Counted from the first letter of the stretch, positions 33,954-43,073 are shown. The stretch: DNA of 56,545 bases from Flammeovirgaceae bacterium (GCA_021298015.1 JAJTGY010000027.1:1-56545); one strand, 5' to 3'. The notes: generated from the sequence alone by a model not told the origin. Numbers and translations: made by a program.

Positions 33954-36368
33954 ATGCGCTGGCTGATCTGGGTTGGGGTTCTGAGGGCAACGGTAGGATT
34001 TTCACAAATGGAGATTCGGGGGGTGATTACCCACCGCGACACCGGGTTACCTATTTCCGGGGCCAACATCGTTTTGGTTGACCAGCAAAATGGCACCTCC
34101 TCCGATAGCGAAGGCCGATACCGGTTCGGCAACCTCCCGCGCGGGGTGCACACGCTGGAGTATAAATACGTGGGTCACAAGACCGAGATTATTCAGGTCA
34201 ACCTTACCGCAGATACTACGCTGAATGTAACGCTCGAAGATGCCGTGATGTCGCTGGACGAAGTGATTGTGTCCGGTTCGGCACAGCGCGTGATGGTTCG
34301 CGAAAGCCCGATACCGGTGCAAACCCTGAACGCGGCTCAATGGATGATGACAGGCAGTACCAACCTGGTGGATGCCGTATCGCGCCTGCCCGGCATGTCG
34401 CAAATCCAAACCGGCCCCGCGCTGGCCAAACCGGTGATTCGCGGGCTCGCCTTCAACCGGGTGATCACCATGCACGATGGCATTCGCCAGGAAGACAACC
34501 AGTGGGGCGAAGAACACTCGTTGCAAATCGATGAATACTCGATCGATCGGTATGAAATCATACGCGGTGCCGGCAGTCTGATGTATGGATCAGACGGTCT
34601 CGGTGGCGTGGTGTCAATCTTATCGCCCCGCTCACCCGAAGTCGGTGTTGTGCGTGGCAACGTGCTGTCCACCTATCAAACCAACAGCGGGCTCTACGGC
34701 TTCTCGGGGTTCGTCAATGGCAATGCCAACGGCAAGCTCTTCATGCTCAGGGCCAGTCAGAAAAATTCCGGTAACTACCGAAACGCTTACGATGGGCGCG
34801 TGTACGGGTCAAACTTCCGGGAAAACCTGAACCTGAACGGCATGTTGGGAATTCAGAAAAAATGGGGCTACTCCAAGCTTTCCTTCCTGAAATGGCAGCA
34901 GCAGATCAACATCATTGACGGCACGCGTGACAGCAACGGGGCTTTCACCCGCACGCAGTTGACTAACGGTCAGGAAGAAATGGTCACCGTGTCCAACGAT
35001 GAACTCGCCCAGCGCTCGATTAACCCCGCCAACTCGCAGGATCTATCGAACTACAAAATCGCCTCGAATAACCTGTTGAATATCGGAGCGGGTGCGCTGG
35101 CGTTTAATGTTGGCTACAGTGAAAATCACCGGAGGGAGTTTGCCAACCTTGAGCAACCCGGCCAGCCCGACCTATATTTTTTCCTTCAAACCTTGTTTTA
35201 CGACTTGCGCTATCACTTTCCGGAACGCAATCACTGGGAGATTACGATAGGCACCAACGGCATGCGGCAGCAGTTGACCAACCGCGGCAATGAAGTGCTG
35301 TATCCCAACTACCATTTATTCGACAACGGAGTATTCCTGTTTGCCAAGAAAAAAATCGATCGCCTTTCATTGTCCGGAGGCCTGCGCCACGATGTGCGTT
35401 CACTCCACATCGATAAGCTATACCTTGATGCGGACGGCCGCTTCCAGTCCCAACCGGCCAATGCCGTGACGATTGTCTTTCCCGGCTTCAATCAAACCTA
35501 CCTCAATTTCACCGGGAGCTTTGGAGCGGTGTATAACCTCCGCGATCATCTGTACCTGAAAGCGAATGTCGCCCGCGGATTTCGGGCGCCTTCCGTGCCG
35601 GAGATATCCAGCAATGGCGAGCATGCCGGTACCTTCCGCTATGAAATCGGAAACATCAACCAACAATCGGAAACCTCGCTGCAAACAGACGTGGGCATAA
35701 CGTATGAGCGCCCCCAGTTTTTTGCCGATGTCACCCTGTTCAACAACCGGATTGATCAATACACCTATTCGGAAAAAGTGAATACCGCACGCGGAGCCGA
35801 TAGCCTGATCAATGGCGTGCCGGTGTTTCGCTACACGCAGGGCAACGCGAACCTCCAGGGGCTGGAAGCATCGCTGACCATCAACCCGGCCGCAGCCCGC
35901 TGGCTGGAGCTTTCATCCCAATACTCGGTAGTGCTGGCCGAAAACCTCAGCGCGCGGACGCCTGACGAACGATACCTGCCCTTTATGCCGGCTGCCCGCA
36001 CGATTACACGGCTCAAACTAAGTAAAGCAAATTGGGGAAGCCGGATTCAGAATGCCTCGTGGTTTGTGGAGTGGGAACATCACGCTGATCAGGAGCGATT
36101 TCTGGCCGCCTTCAACACCGAAACCCGCACACCGGGCTATTCCCTGATTAACTCGGGCCTCGCGCTGGATGTGCTCAACACCAGCCGAAAGACGTTGTTC
36201 TCCCTTTACGTCACCGCCAACAATGTGTTCGATATTGCCTTTCAAAGTCACCAGAGCCGGCTGAAGTACCTGGATGTCAATCCGGCCACCGGCCGACCCG
36301 GGGTATTCAACATGGGGCGCAACATCAGCATTCGCCTGATGGTACCGTTGGAGTGGCGCATCAAATAG
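33954..36368 (+). CDS. TonB-dependent receptor with carboxypeptidase-regulatory-like N-domain
   Basis: 804 residues starting MRWLIWVGVLRATVG, with a signal peptide ending near GFSQ. Then comes a CarboxypepD_reg-like domain (IRGVITHRDTGLPISGANIV, about residues 20-95), the plug (SGSAQRVMVRESPIPVQTL...PVIRGLAFNRVITMHDGIRQ, about 110-230) and a 22-strand beta-barrel to the C-terminal Leu/Lys. It is an outer-membrane importer of scarce ligands. The next genes are not SusD-like, so a metal or siderophore ligand is more likely than glycans; proximity to the CzcA system fits but proves nothing. Confidence 0.93.
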   Translation: MRWLIWVGVLRATVGFSQMEIRGVITHRDTGLPISGANIVLVDQQNGTSSDSEGRYRFGNLPRGVHTLEYKYVGHKTEIIQVNLTADTTLNVTLEDAVMSLDEVIVSGSAQRVMVRESPIPVQTLNAAQWMMTGSTNLVDAVSRLPGMSQIQTGPALAKPVIRGLAFNRVITMHDGIRQEDNQWGEEHSLQIDEYSIDRYEIIRGAGSLMYGSDGLGGVVSILSPRSPEVGVVRGNVLSTYQTNSGLYGFSGFVNGNANGKLFMLRASQKNSGNYRNAYDGRVYGSNFRENLNLNGMLGIQKKWGYSKLSFLKWQQQINIIDGTRDSNGAFTRTQLTNGQEEMVTVSNDELAQRSINPANSQDLSNYKIASNNLLNIGAGALAFNVGYSENHRREFANLEQPGQPDLYFFLQTLFYDLRYHFPERNHWEITIGTNGMRQQLTNRGNEVLYPNYHLFDNGVFLFAKKKIDRLSLSGGLRHDVRSLHIDKLYLDADGRFQSQPANAVTIVFPGFNQTYLNFTGSFGAVYNLRDHLYLKANVARGFRAPSVPEISSNGEHAGTFRYEIGNINQQSETSLQTDVGITYERPQFFADVTLFNNRIDQYTYSEKVNTARGADSLINGVPVFRYTQGNANLQGLEASLTINPAAARWLELSSQYSVVLAENLSARTPDERYLPFMPAARTITRLKLSKANWGSRIQNASWFVEWEHHADQERFLAAFNTETRTPGYSLINSGLALDVLNTSRKTLFSLYVTANNVFDIAFQSHQSRLKYLDVNPATGRPGVFNMGRNISIRLMVPLEWRIK

Positions 36369-36436
36369 GAAAGCCCCAGGTTATGGGGTGATCCGTACGC
36401 CATCACATTTCAGTTTCCAATTCCCGGCAATTTTTT

Positions 36437-36444
36437 TAGCTTTA
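36437..36444 (+). promoter_or_regulatory. -7-like box before the amidohydrolase gene
   Basis: TAGCTTTA is one base off TAnnTTTG and lies 17 bases before the ATG. A TTTC about 20 bases further up could serve as -33. Confidence 0.35.
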
Positions 36445-36460
36445 AAAAATCCTAAACCTG

Positions 36461-38038
36461 ATGAAGCGTACGATCCTGGTTTTTTCGCTGCTGGCGAGCA
36501 TTACCCTTCACGCCCAGATCCAGAAAGCTCCCGAAGTAAAAGAAGGCGATGGGCCTCACGTGCAACTGATCATTCGAGGTATCACCTTGATCGATGGCAC
36601 CGGAGCCCCGCCCCAAGGCCCCATCGATATTGAGGTACGCGGCAACCGCATCACTAAAATCGAGACCGTAGGCTACCCGGGCGTGCCCATCAACCCGGAA
36701 CGCAGGCCCAAATTGGAAGCCGGAGGAAAAGAACTGAACTGCGAAGGCATGTACCTGATGCCGGGCTTTGTGGACATGCATGGACACATTGGCGGCTCTG
36801 CGCAGGCGCCTTATGCCGAATACGTATTTAAACTATGGATGGCCCACGGCATTACCACCGTGCGCGACCCCGCTTGTGGTAACGGGCTGGATTGGGTACT
36901 GGACCAGAAGAAAAAGAGTGCCGCCAATCAGATCACCGCGCCCCGCATTCACGCCTATAATGTTTTCGGAGCTGGCGCAAAAGAAAAAATTACGACTGCC
37001 GAACAAGCCCGTGCGTGGGTAAACGAAAACAAACTGAAGGGCGCAGACGGCATTAAGTTTTTTGGTGCCGCCCCGGCCGTGATGGACGCGGCCCTGCGCG
37101 AAAACAAACGCATCGGTCTGCGCTCGGCCTGCCATCATGCCCAACTTGATGTTGCCCGGTGGAACGTGGTGAAATCAGCCGAGGCCGGGCTCACCTCCAT
37201 GGAACATTGGTACGGCTTGCCCGAAGCCTTGTTTGCCGATCGCACCATTCAGGATTATCCGCTTGACTACAATTACCAAAACGAGCAGCACCGTTTCGAA
37301 AATGCGGGAAAGTTGTGGAAGCAGGCAGCCCCGCCCTTCAGCGAACACTGGAATGCAGTGATGAACAAGTTGCTGGCCCTGGATTTCACGCTGGACCCCA
37401 CATTCAATATTTATGAAGCCAGCCGTGATCTGCACAAAGCCCGCAGAGCCGAGTGGCACGAAGAATACACGCTACCCCAGTTGTGGTCGTTTTTCCAACC
37501 CAACCGCAGAGCCCATGGATCGTACTGGTTCAACTGGGGAACCGAACAAGAAGTGGAATGGAAAACGAATTACCAACTGTGGATGGCATTCGTAAAAGAA
37601 TACAAAAACCGCGGGGGTCGCGTGACAACGGGCTCCGATTCAGGTTTCATCTTTCAGACATATGGGTTCGCCTACATCCGCGAACTGGAACTGCTGCGCG
37701 AATGTGGATTCCATCCCCTGGAAATTATTCGCTCTGCCACATTGTTTGGCGCACAAGCGCTGGGCGTGGAAAAAGATCTCGGCTCGGTGGAAGTGGGCAA
37801 GCTGGCGGACTTTATCATCATCGACCAGAATCCGTTGCAAAACCTTCAAGTGCTTTACGGCACGGGCGCGGTCAAATTATCAGACGATAATAAACCCGAG
37901 CGTGTGGGTGGGGTGAACTATACGGTGAAAGATGGCATTGTGTACGATGCCAAAAAACTGCTGGCCGATGTGAAAAAACTGGTAGCGGCCGAAAAAGCCA
38001 AAACCGGATTTGTGATCAAGCAACCCGGAATGGAGTAG
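36461..38038 (+). CDS. secreted amidohydrolase (imidazolonepropionase/prolidase-like)
   Basis: 525 residues with a signal peptide (MKRTILVFSLLASITLHAQ). Metal-dependent amidohydrolase superfamily: start of the barrel GITLIDGTGAP, metal motif HxH (His107, His109 in FVDMHGHIGG), further His in SACHHAQLD, and the Asp in TTGSDSGF, followed by the end motif LGSVEVGKLADFIIIDQNPL. Such exported enzymes cleave peptides or cyclic amides in the periplasm; the substrate is unknown. The lipoprotein gene follows 3 bases later in the same unit. Confidence 0.9.
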   Translation: MKRTILVFSLLASITLHAQIQKAPEVKEGDGPHVQLIIRGITLIDGTGAPPQGPIDIEVRGNRITKIETVGYPGVPINPERRPKLEAGGKELNCEGMYLMPGFVDMHGHIGGSAQAPYAEYVFKLWMAHGITTVRDPACGNGLDWVLDQKKKSAANQITAPRIHAYNVFGAGAKEKITTAEQARAWVNENKLKGADGIKFFGAAPAVMDAALRENKRIGLRSACHHAQLDVARWNVVKSAEAGLTSMEHWYGLPEALFADRTIQDYPLDYNYQNEQHRFENAGKLWKQAAPPFSEHWNAVMNKLLALDFTLDPTFNIYEASRDLHKARRAEWHEEYTLPQLWSFFQPNRRAHGSYWFNWGTEQEVEWKTNYQLWMAFVKEYKNRGGRVTTGSDSGFIFQTYGFAYIRELELLRECGFHPLEIIRSATLFGAQALGVEKDLGSVEVGKLADFIIIDQNPLQNLQVLYGTGAVKLSDDNKPERVGGVNYTVKDGIVYDAKKLLADVKKLVAAEKAKTGFVIKQPGME

Positions 38039-38041
38039 GCC

Positions 38042-38968
38042 ATGTATCGATCATTTGCTTTTCTCGCGCTGACGCTGGTCGCGTGCTCGCCCAAATCCGA
38101 AACTGAGAAGTCCATTGCCCTCACCGGGCTTACCGGGATAACGTACCCCGTGCCGGACTTTTCAGCCGCTACGCAAGCCAAACTCGACAGCAACCTGCGG
38201 GTAGCCGTTGAAAATTTTGAAGCGGCACCTTCTGAAGATACCTACATCTGGCTGGGGCGAAGACTCGCCTACCTCTACCAATACGACAGCGCTATTGCCT
38301 TGTTCACGACTGCGTTGGAAAAATACCCCAACTCCTTTCGGCTGCTGCGCCACCGCGGGCACCGTTACATCACCATCCGCAAGTTCGACCTCGCCATTGA
38401 AGACCTCACGCGGGCGAGCGAGTTGATGAAAGGCGCTCCGCTTGAAATTGAACCAGACGGCCAGCCCAACAAACTCAACATTCCGCTGTCGACCACGCAA
38501 TTCAACGTTTGGTACCATCTCGGCCTGGCCCACTACCTGAAAGGTGAATTTGAGATGGCGTTGGAAGCGTACCGTCAATGCCTGGCCGTTTGTGAAAACG
38601 ATGACTCGGTAATTGCCACGGCCGACTGGCTGTACATGACCTTGCGAAGGCTACAACGAAATGAGGAGGCCTCGCAATTGCTGGCTTCGCTGAAAAAGGA
38701 GCCCGTCATTATTGAAAATGACTCGTACCTTAAACGCATCGCTTTGTACAAGGGCGAACTGGCGCCCGAGCAGATTTTGAATGTGTCGGACTCTACTGCG
38801 GACCGCGACCTCACGCTGGCCACGCAGGGCTACGGTGTTGGCCATTGGTATTTGTGCGCGGGCGACACCATCAAAGCCAAAGAGATCTTTCGCCAGGTGC
38901 TGGCGGGCCGCCACTTTGCCGCATTCGGCTTCATTGCTGCCGAAGCAGATTTGGCGAGGTTGGAGTAA
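38042..38968 (+). CDS. TPR-containing lipoprotein
   Basis: 308 residues with a lipobox (ALTLVAC, Cys15). At least three TPR-like helix pairs: TYIWLGRRLAYLYQYDSAIALFTTALEKYPN, LLRHRGHRYITIRKFDLAIEDLTRA, and VWYHLGLAHYLKGEFEMALEAYRQCL. It is a periplasmic or membrane-anchored scaffold. The 3-base spacing indicates co-translation with the amidohydrolase, so the two may work as a pair (inference). Confidence 0.85.
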   Translation: MYRSFAFLALTLVACSPKSETEKSIALTGLTGITYPVPDFSAATQAKLDSNLRVAVENFEAAPSEDTYIWLGRRLAYLYQYDSAIALFTTALEKYPNSFRLLRHRGHRYITIRKFDLAIEDLTRASELMKGAPLEIEPDGQPNKLNIPLSTTQFNVWYHLGLAHYLKGEFEMALEAYRQCLAVCENDDSVIATADWLYMTLRRLQRNEEASQLLASLKKEPVIIENDSYLKRIALYKGELAPEQILNVSDSTADRDLTLATQGYGVGHWYLCAGDTIKAKEIFRQVLAGRHFAAFGFIAAEADLARLE

Positions 38969-39010
38969 CTCTCTCAAAAAACATGGTGTTCCACCTTGCA
39001 GTACACGTTG

Positions 39011-39556
39011 TTAGCGTGCATTTTTCTTAACTAGAACTAAATTCGGTTGAGGTATGCAGTCGGTCGCCTCCTCTATTTTATGAGTATATACAATTCGTGC
39101 TATGTCCTTATCCAACGAAATTCTGATTTGCAATGAATAGGTTTCTTCTTCCGCCACATATTCAGAAGCCGGGTAGGATTCACCGTTTTCATCCTCGTCT
39201 GACTCAGGGTCCATGTCGGAGTAGTTGTCTTTTGCTGTACCCCAGTAGTTAGTATCGCAAATATCGTCTTGAGACAAGAGTCGAAATTCAATTGAGTCAT
39301 TTGTTAACCACGTGACACCAAGCCTTTGTTTGAGTTGTTGATCCGTGTTCTCAAATTCGAATATCATTTCAAACTTGTCAAAATCTTTAGCCAATTGGCT
39401 ATTGTGATTTGATACTTCATTTTCAATTTTGTTGACAATGCTAGTAGTATCATTGTTTAAACTGTCTGTTGTCAAAACATCTTCCTGATTCGATGTCGGT
39501 TTGCAACAGAACGTCCCAGCTGCCAGAATTAGAATAATAATTCTTCGTTGTATCAT
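39011..39556 (-). CDS. lipoprotein of unknown function
   Basis: 181 residues with a lipobox (LAAGTFC, Cys17). After a Ser/Thr/Asn-rich linker there is an acidic region (MDPESDEDENGES) and a mostly beta C-terminal part. I recognise no family. It is more AT-rich than the genes on its left and is bounded on its upstream side by the REP/BIME cluster at 39577, so it may belong to the variable stretch 39-41 kb. Confidence 0.65.
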   Translation of the reverse strand: MIQRRIIILILAAGTFCCKPTSNQEDVLTTDSLNNDTTSIVNKIENEVSNHNSQLAKDFDKFEMIFEFENTDQQLKQRLGVTWLTNDSIEFRLLSQDDICDTNYWGTAKDNYSDMDPESDEDENGESYPASEYVAEEETYSLQIRISLDKDIARIVYTHKIEEATDCIPQPNLVLVKKNAR

Positions 39557-39576
39557 TTCAAATTCTTTGTAATGCC

Positions 39577-39678
39577 GTCAGGTCTTCCGGCCTGACAGGC
39601 TTCAAACCACAAAAATAAACCAGAAAAACTCACGAAAGTGACTGTCTTGCACCGCTGTCAGGTCGAAAGACCTGACAG
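39577..39678. repeat. composite REP pair (BIME 1: R4 + R5)
   Basis: Two hairpins in opposite sense: R4 (39577-39596, GTCAGG / CCTGAC) and R5 (39655-39678, CTGTCAGGTC / GACCTGACAG, GAAA loop). The 58-base spacer contains ACCAGAAAAACTCACGAAAG, then TGACTGTCTT, and is nearly the same in BIME 2 at 40858-40958. The spacer also resembles the 3' end of the RAYT gene next to R2. Confidence 0.8.
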
Positions 39679-39711
39679 CTTCTGAAATATTGGTATCTAG
39701 TAAATACCTTT

Positions 39712-39957
39712 TCAAAGCCGCTCCGTATTCCGGTCAAAATATCGACTTCGTTTTAGCTCAGCAATCATCTCATCAGCCGACTTCTTTGTTTTGAATGCTC
39801 CAAATAAATCGCTGAGCATCTTGTCGCTTGATTTCTTAGGGCGTTTTAGTGAATTTGAAAGCTTTGAAATCAAATTAAGCCTGTTATCTGGACTTAAACT
39901 TTTCAAAAGCTCGAGATAGCTGTCGATCAAATCAAAATTCAGACTTGTGGCTTTCAT
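39712..39957 (-). CDS. orphan antitoxin-like protein
   Basis: 81 residues from the ATG at 39957 (MKATSLNFDLIDSYLELLKSL); other in-frame ATGs lie at 39963 and 39990. The pattern LLKSLSPDNRLNLISKLSNSL ... LFGAFKTKKSADEMIAELKRSRYFDRN is that of small proteins usually found just before a PIN-domain (VapC-type) toxin in this phylum. Here no PIN gene follows; the downstream side is BIME 1. It may be the remnant of a lost toxin-antitoxin pair, or act on a toxin elsewhere. Confidence 0.65.
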   Translation of the reverse strand: MKATSLNFDLIDSYLELLKSLSPDNRLNLISKLSNSLKRPKKSSDKMLSDLFGAFKTKKSADEMIAELKRSRYFDRNTERL

Positions 39958-40022
39958 ATTCATTAAACACTCAAAAATAGCTTTTTTCAATGTAATTCAT
40001 CTGGTGAAGTGATTCTCCTAAT

Positions 40023-40048
40023 GCCGTCAGGTCTTCCGACCTGACGGC
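40023..40048. repeat. REP hairpin R6
   Basis: Perfect 11-bp stem GCCGTCAGGTC / GACCTGACGGC with loop TTCC, between the orphan antitoxin and the DUF3368 gene. The interval 40049-40140 holds nothing else I can name. Confidence 0.85.
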
Positions 40049-40140
40049 AAAAAAAACCGAAATAGTTATCGTTTGGTGGGGACGTCTGAACAAGATCCGA
40101 CCCTATCGTTACGCAAACGGTGTTAACTCTCCAGAGGCCA

Positions 40141-40599
40141 TCACATTTCATTCGCCTTTTGCAGTACTCGTTTCTCAAGTTCCGCGTTTAGTCTAAAGTC
40201 AGTGCTTTTTATTTTATGTAGAATCGGTTTTATTGATTCTACGTGTCCGTTGAGTTTGGCTGAAATAAGCACTCCCAGTGTTCCGGTAATCCTCACACCC
40301 AACTGTTCTGCATACCTTCTTCCCTTGTAATCGTCTATAATTAACAAGCAGTTGGAATGTTCAATAGCAAATGCGATTGCGCTGGCTTCTCCCTTATCAA
40401 GAGAAGCCTCCAGAATTTTTTGATAGGTCGTGTTGGTCGGCCTTACTATCGAACACCAGTCAGGCAATTCCTTTCTGAACTCGTCAGCAATTTCAGGTGT
40501 AATCAGGACTTGTCCAAAGAGCCTACGTAAGATTTCCAGCTCTCCCACTTTGTCCAAAAGGATTAAACAACTGGTGTCAGAGACTGTGACGCTTCGCAT
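40141..40599 (-). CDS. DUF3368 (PIN-like) toxin
   Basis: 152 residues from the ATG at 40599 (MRSVTVSDTSCLILLDK). PIN-fold acidic residues: Asp8 in VSDTS, Glu in DEFRKELPDW, Glu in LDKGEASAIAFA, and Asp-Asp in LLIIDDYKGRR. DUF3368 proteins act as the presumed ribonuclease partner of UPF0175 antitoxins. The start lies 23 bases inside the upstream UPF0175 gene. The Asp/Glu set looks complete, so the toxin should be active. Confidence 0.85.
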   Translation of the reverse strand: MRSVTVSDTSCLILLDKVGELEILRRLFGQVLITPEIADEFRKELPDWCSIVRPTNTTYQKILEASLDKGEASAIAFAIEHSNCLLIIDDYKGRRYAEQLGVRITGTLGVLISAKLNGHVESIKPILHKIKSTDFRLNAELEKRVLQKANEM

Positions 40600-40819
40600 T
40601 GTCAACGTCCCGATCAAGATCAGCAGATGGATGATTGAAAACAGAAACACCGTAGGTCCCTAACACTTCCATAAAAGCTCTTTTTGACAGACCCACTAGT
40701 TCAGCAGCTTGTCCAAGTGTCAACTTACCCTTTTCATACAATCTTGACGCTATTACCATTAAGGCTTCTTTGTCGTCAAAGTCTACCGTATCGGGTATGT
40801 TAATGGTTATCGTTTTCAT
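40577..40819 (-). CDS. UPF0175-family antitoxin
   Basis: 80 residues. An N-terminal strand (MKTITINIPDTV) is followed by a helix-turn-helix-like region (KGKLTLGQAAELVGLSKRAFMEVLGTYGV), the standard UPF0175 layout. It probably binds both the DUF3368 toxin and its own promoter. First gene of the pair, with a 23-base overlap. Confidence 0.87.
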   Translation of the reverse strand: MKTITINIPDTVDFDDKEALMVIASRLYEKGKLTLGQAAELVGLSKRAFMEVLGTYGVSVFNHPSADLDRDVDNAKRHSL

Positions 40820-40857
40820 GCCCCAAAACTACGACTTTTATTCCCACTTTTTATGCC

Positions 40858-40958
40858 GTCAGGTCTTCCGACCTGACGAGCTCTACATAACAAAACTAGA
40901 CCAGAAAAAATCAGAAAGTGACTGTCTTACACCTCTGTCAGGTCGAAAAACCTGACAG
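40858..40958. repeat. composite REP pair (BIME 2: R7 + R8)
   Basis: R7 (about 40857-40878, CGTCAGGTC / GACCTGACG, loop TTCC) and R8 (40935-40958, CTGTCAGGTC with one loop-side mismatch / CCTGACAG). The spacer matches that of BIME 1 (GACCAGAAAAA, CAGAAAGTGACTGTCTTA). BIMEs 1 and 2 bracket the whole toxin-antitoxin stretch. Confidence 0.8.
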
Positions 40959-40989
40959 CAAAAAAAATCATCAATCGGTAAAATCAACA

Positions 40990-41337
40990 TTAATTCCCCC
41001 GCTTCGCGCCATACCCTTCTTTCTGCAGAATGACCACCAGCTTGTCGCGCACATCGCCCTGAATGATCACCTCTCCGCCTTTCACCGAGCCGCCCGTGCC
41101 GCATTTCGATTTCAGGAGTTTGCCCAGCGCCTCCAGGTCATCGGCCTTGCCCACAAACCCCTTCACCAACGTAACCTGTTTGCCCGCCCGGTTACTCTTG
41201 TCCAACTGCACAATCAACCGCTGGCTGCCGGGCGGCAGCGTATCCGATTCGCTCTCCTGCTGGTATTGAAACGAGAAGTCGCTGTTGGTGGAGTAGACCA
41301 CCCCTTCGCGCTTCTTCCAGTCATTCTTCTTGCTCAT
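40990..41337 (-). CDS. SUI1/YciH-family translation factor
   Basis: 115 residues. The eIF1/SUI1 fold is recognised from QRLIVQLDKSNRAGKQVTLVKGFVG, then LEALGKLLKSKCGTGGSVKG and GEVIIQGDVRDKLVVILQKEG. It probably binds the small ribosomal subunit and tunes start-site fidelity, as proposed for YciH. It is cytoplasmic, 3 bases after the J-domain gene. Confidence 0.92.
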   Translation of the reverse strand: MSKKNDWKKREGVVYSTNSDFSFQYQQESESDTLPPGSQRLIVQLDKSNRAGKQVTLVKGFVGKADDLEALGKLLKSKCGTGGSVKGGEVIIQGDVRDKLVVILQKEGYGAKRGN

Positions 41338-41340
41338 GTA

Positions 41341-42132
41341 TCAGATAAAATTAACCACAATTAAAGCCAGTGTGAGCAGCAGCATGAAAAAATTCACGGC
41401 CCCCATATTGAAACGCAGCTCAAAACCTTTCCGCCAAAACACGCCCAGGCACGAGGTGATCAATAGAATCACCGGGGCAAATAAAAAGTTTCCATAAATG
41501 GTACCCCACACCCGTGTCTTGTAATTCGTGCGCTCATTTTCCATCGACAGCGGAATGCCCAGCCACGCAGACGAATACAAATACACCTGGCCCTGGTTGC
41601 GGGCCATGGCGCGGGCTTGTTCCTCCGTCATCTTGTACACTTTCCCGTTCTCCATTTTCACACGGCCGCTGGCATCAAACATAATGTCGGCTTCCACAAT
41701 GCGGTGTTCCACCCGCTCGGGCGGCAAAAACAGATCGAGCGCCAGAAAAAGGGAGACCACCAGCGTAAACCGCGAAGCCGCTACGGCATAGTGAACATTT
41801 TCGCGCATGAAGGCGAGCTGGCGTTCGCGTTCCGGATCTTTGTAACGCACCTCTCCATGCGCGCCCGTGGGCGTTGGCCCGCTGCGCTTGCGCCTCGGTC
41901 TCGGCACATGAGCCGACACCGGATCTTCGCGCAGCATTTGATCGTACATCGTCTTTTTCAGCGGATCACTCAACACCTGGTAGGCCTCGTGAATCTCGCG
42001 AAATCGCTCAACGGCCGAAGCCGAGGGGTTTTTGTCCGGATGGTAAAGCAATGCCAGCTTGCGGAATGCCTGCTTGATTTCCTCGCCTGAGGCATTCGTA
42101 CTTACATTCAGGATGGAATAATAATCGCGCAC
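41341..42132 (-). CDS. membrane-anchored J-domain protein
   Basis: 263 residues. A complete J domain at residues 1-66 with His31-Pro32-Asp33 ([14 protein letters not shown]); then a basic Pro/Arg linker ([13 protein letters not shown]) and three hydrophobic helices (about 118-135, 208-225, 238-260). It should recruit DnaK to the inner membrane; no zinc-finger or substrate domain of DnaJ is present. Confidence 0.9.
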   Translation of the reverse strand: MRDYYSILNVSTNASGEEIKQAFRKLALLYHPDKNPSASAVERFREIHEAYQVLSDPLKKTMYDQMLREDPVSAHVPRPRRKRSGPTPTGAHGEVRYKDPERERQLAFMRENVHYAVAASRFTLVVSLFLALDLFLPPERVEHRIVEADIMFDASGRVKMENGKVYKMTEEQARAMARNQGQVYLYSSAWLGIPLSMENERTNYKTRVWGTIYGNFLFAPVILLITSCLGVFWRKGFELRFNMGAVNFFMLLLTLALIVVNFI

Positions 42133-42173
42133 CGCACTAAAGGTAGCGAATTGCCCGATTACCCCCGAAATGC

Positions 42174-42199
42174 AAAAACCCCGCGTTTGCGGGGTTTTA
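42174..42199 (-). terminator. intrinsic terminator after the UspA gene
   Basis: Stem AACCCCGC / GCGGGGTT with a GTTT-type loop, with A run on the left and T run on the right. It lies 20 bases after the UspA stop and before the J-domain gene start. It may be bidirectional. Confidence 0.85.
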
Positions 42200-42218
42200 C
42201 ATTAGCACTGAAATCAAA

Positions 42219-43073
42219 TCAATGACGGACGGAGAACGTCAGCACGGGCAAACGCTTCGCCTTCGATACCACACTTTCGGCTACACTGCCGGCCAGCAAG
42301 TGCGCCAACCCGGTGCGGCCATGGGTGGCCATGGCAATCAGGTCCGCTCCCACCGTTTGCGAAAACCGCAGAATCCCCTCCTCCACTGACAAATCGTTGT
42401 AGGTATTGATGGAATAATTCTTCAGCCCGAGGTTCTTGGCAAACTTCTCCATGTAGTCCATCACAATGTGGTCGGGTTGGAAATCACCCGGGGTATTGAT
42501 GCGCACGAGATTGATGGTAGAATCGTACAACTGCTGCGTGCGCTTGATGATGCGTGAGAAAACTTCTTCATCCTTCGCCATGGACGTGGCATACACGATG
42601 CTTTTAAAATTGGTGGTCACCGGTTTGTTGTGCACGGTGAGTACCGGGCATCTTGATCTGCGTACGACCTTTTCGGTGTTCGACCCAACCAATATTTCTT
42701 CCGCTTTCGAATGTCCTGCCGTACCCATCACCACCAGGTCTACTTTATGCTCGGTAACAATGGCTTGAATGCCATGGTAGGCGTTACCCAGGCGCAACTC
42801 GCCTTCTACCCGTATGTCGCTGTACTTCGGATCTTGAACTGCTTTTTCCAACTGCTTCTTGCTGCGCTCAATCAGCTTCATAGTAAAAAAGCGGTCCTGC
42901 ATGTCAGCACCGCGTGCTGCTTCACCCTCCACGTTAAAGGTACCGCTGTCGGCAGCCTCGACCACGTGCAACATGATGACTTTTGCTTTCGACATCAGCG
43001 CGATGTCGTGGGCCACATCCATGGCCAGTCCTGCATTTTTGGAAAAATCGGTAGGAACCAGAATCGTTTTCAT
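42219..43073 (-). CDS. universal stress protein, tandem UspA domains
   Basis: 284 residues made of two Usp domains. The first ends with the ATP-binding motif GTAGHSKAEEILVGSNTEKVVRRSRCPVL (G-x2-G-x9-GS), the second with THGRTGLAHLLAGSVAESVVSKAKRLPVL. Start IL(V)PTDFSKNA is typical. Cytoplasmic; role in energy or oxygen stress in related bacteria. The position next to the cbb3 oxidase operon fits a respiratory-stress link. A possible -7 box TACTTTTA is at 43105-43112. Confidence 0.92.
   Translation of the reverse strand: MKTILVPTDFSKNAGLAMDVAHDIALMSKAKVIMLHVVEAADSGTFNVEGEAARGADMQDRFFTMKLIERSKKQLEKAVQDPKYSDIRVEGELRLGNAYHGIQAIVTEHKVDLVVMGTAGHSKAEEILVGSNTEKVVRRSRCPVLTVHNKPVTTNFKSIVYATSMAKDEEVFSRIIKRTQQLYDSTINLVRINTPGDFQPDHIVMDYMEKFAKNLGLKNYSINTYNDLSVEEGILRFSQTVGADLIAMATHGRTGLAHLLAGSVAESVVSKAKRLPVLTFSVRH

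Noticed and set aside
42174-42199. Treating the GC hairpin as another REP copy
   Set aside because: Its stem is CCCCGC/GCGGGG with A and T runs, an ordinary terminator unrelated to GTCAGGTC.
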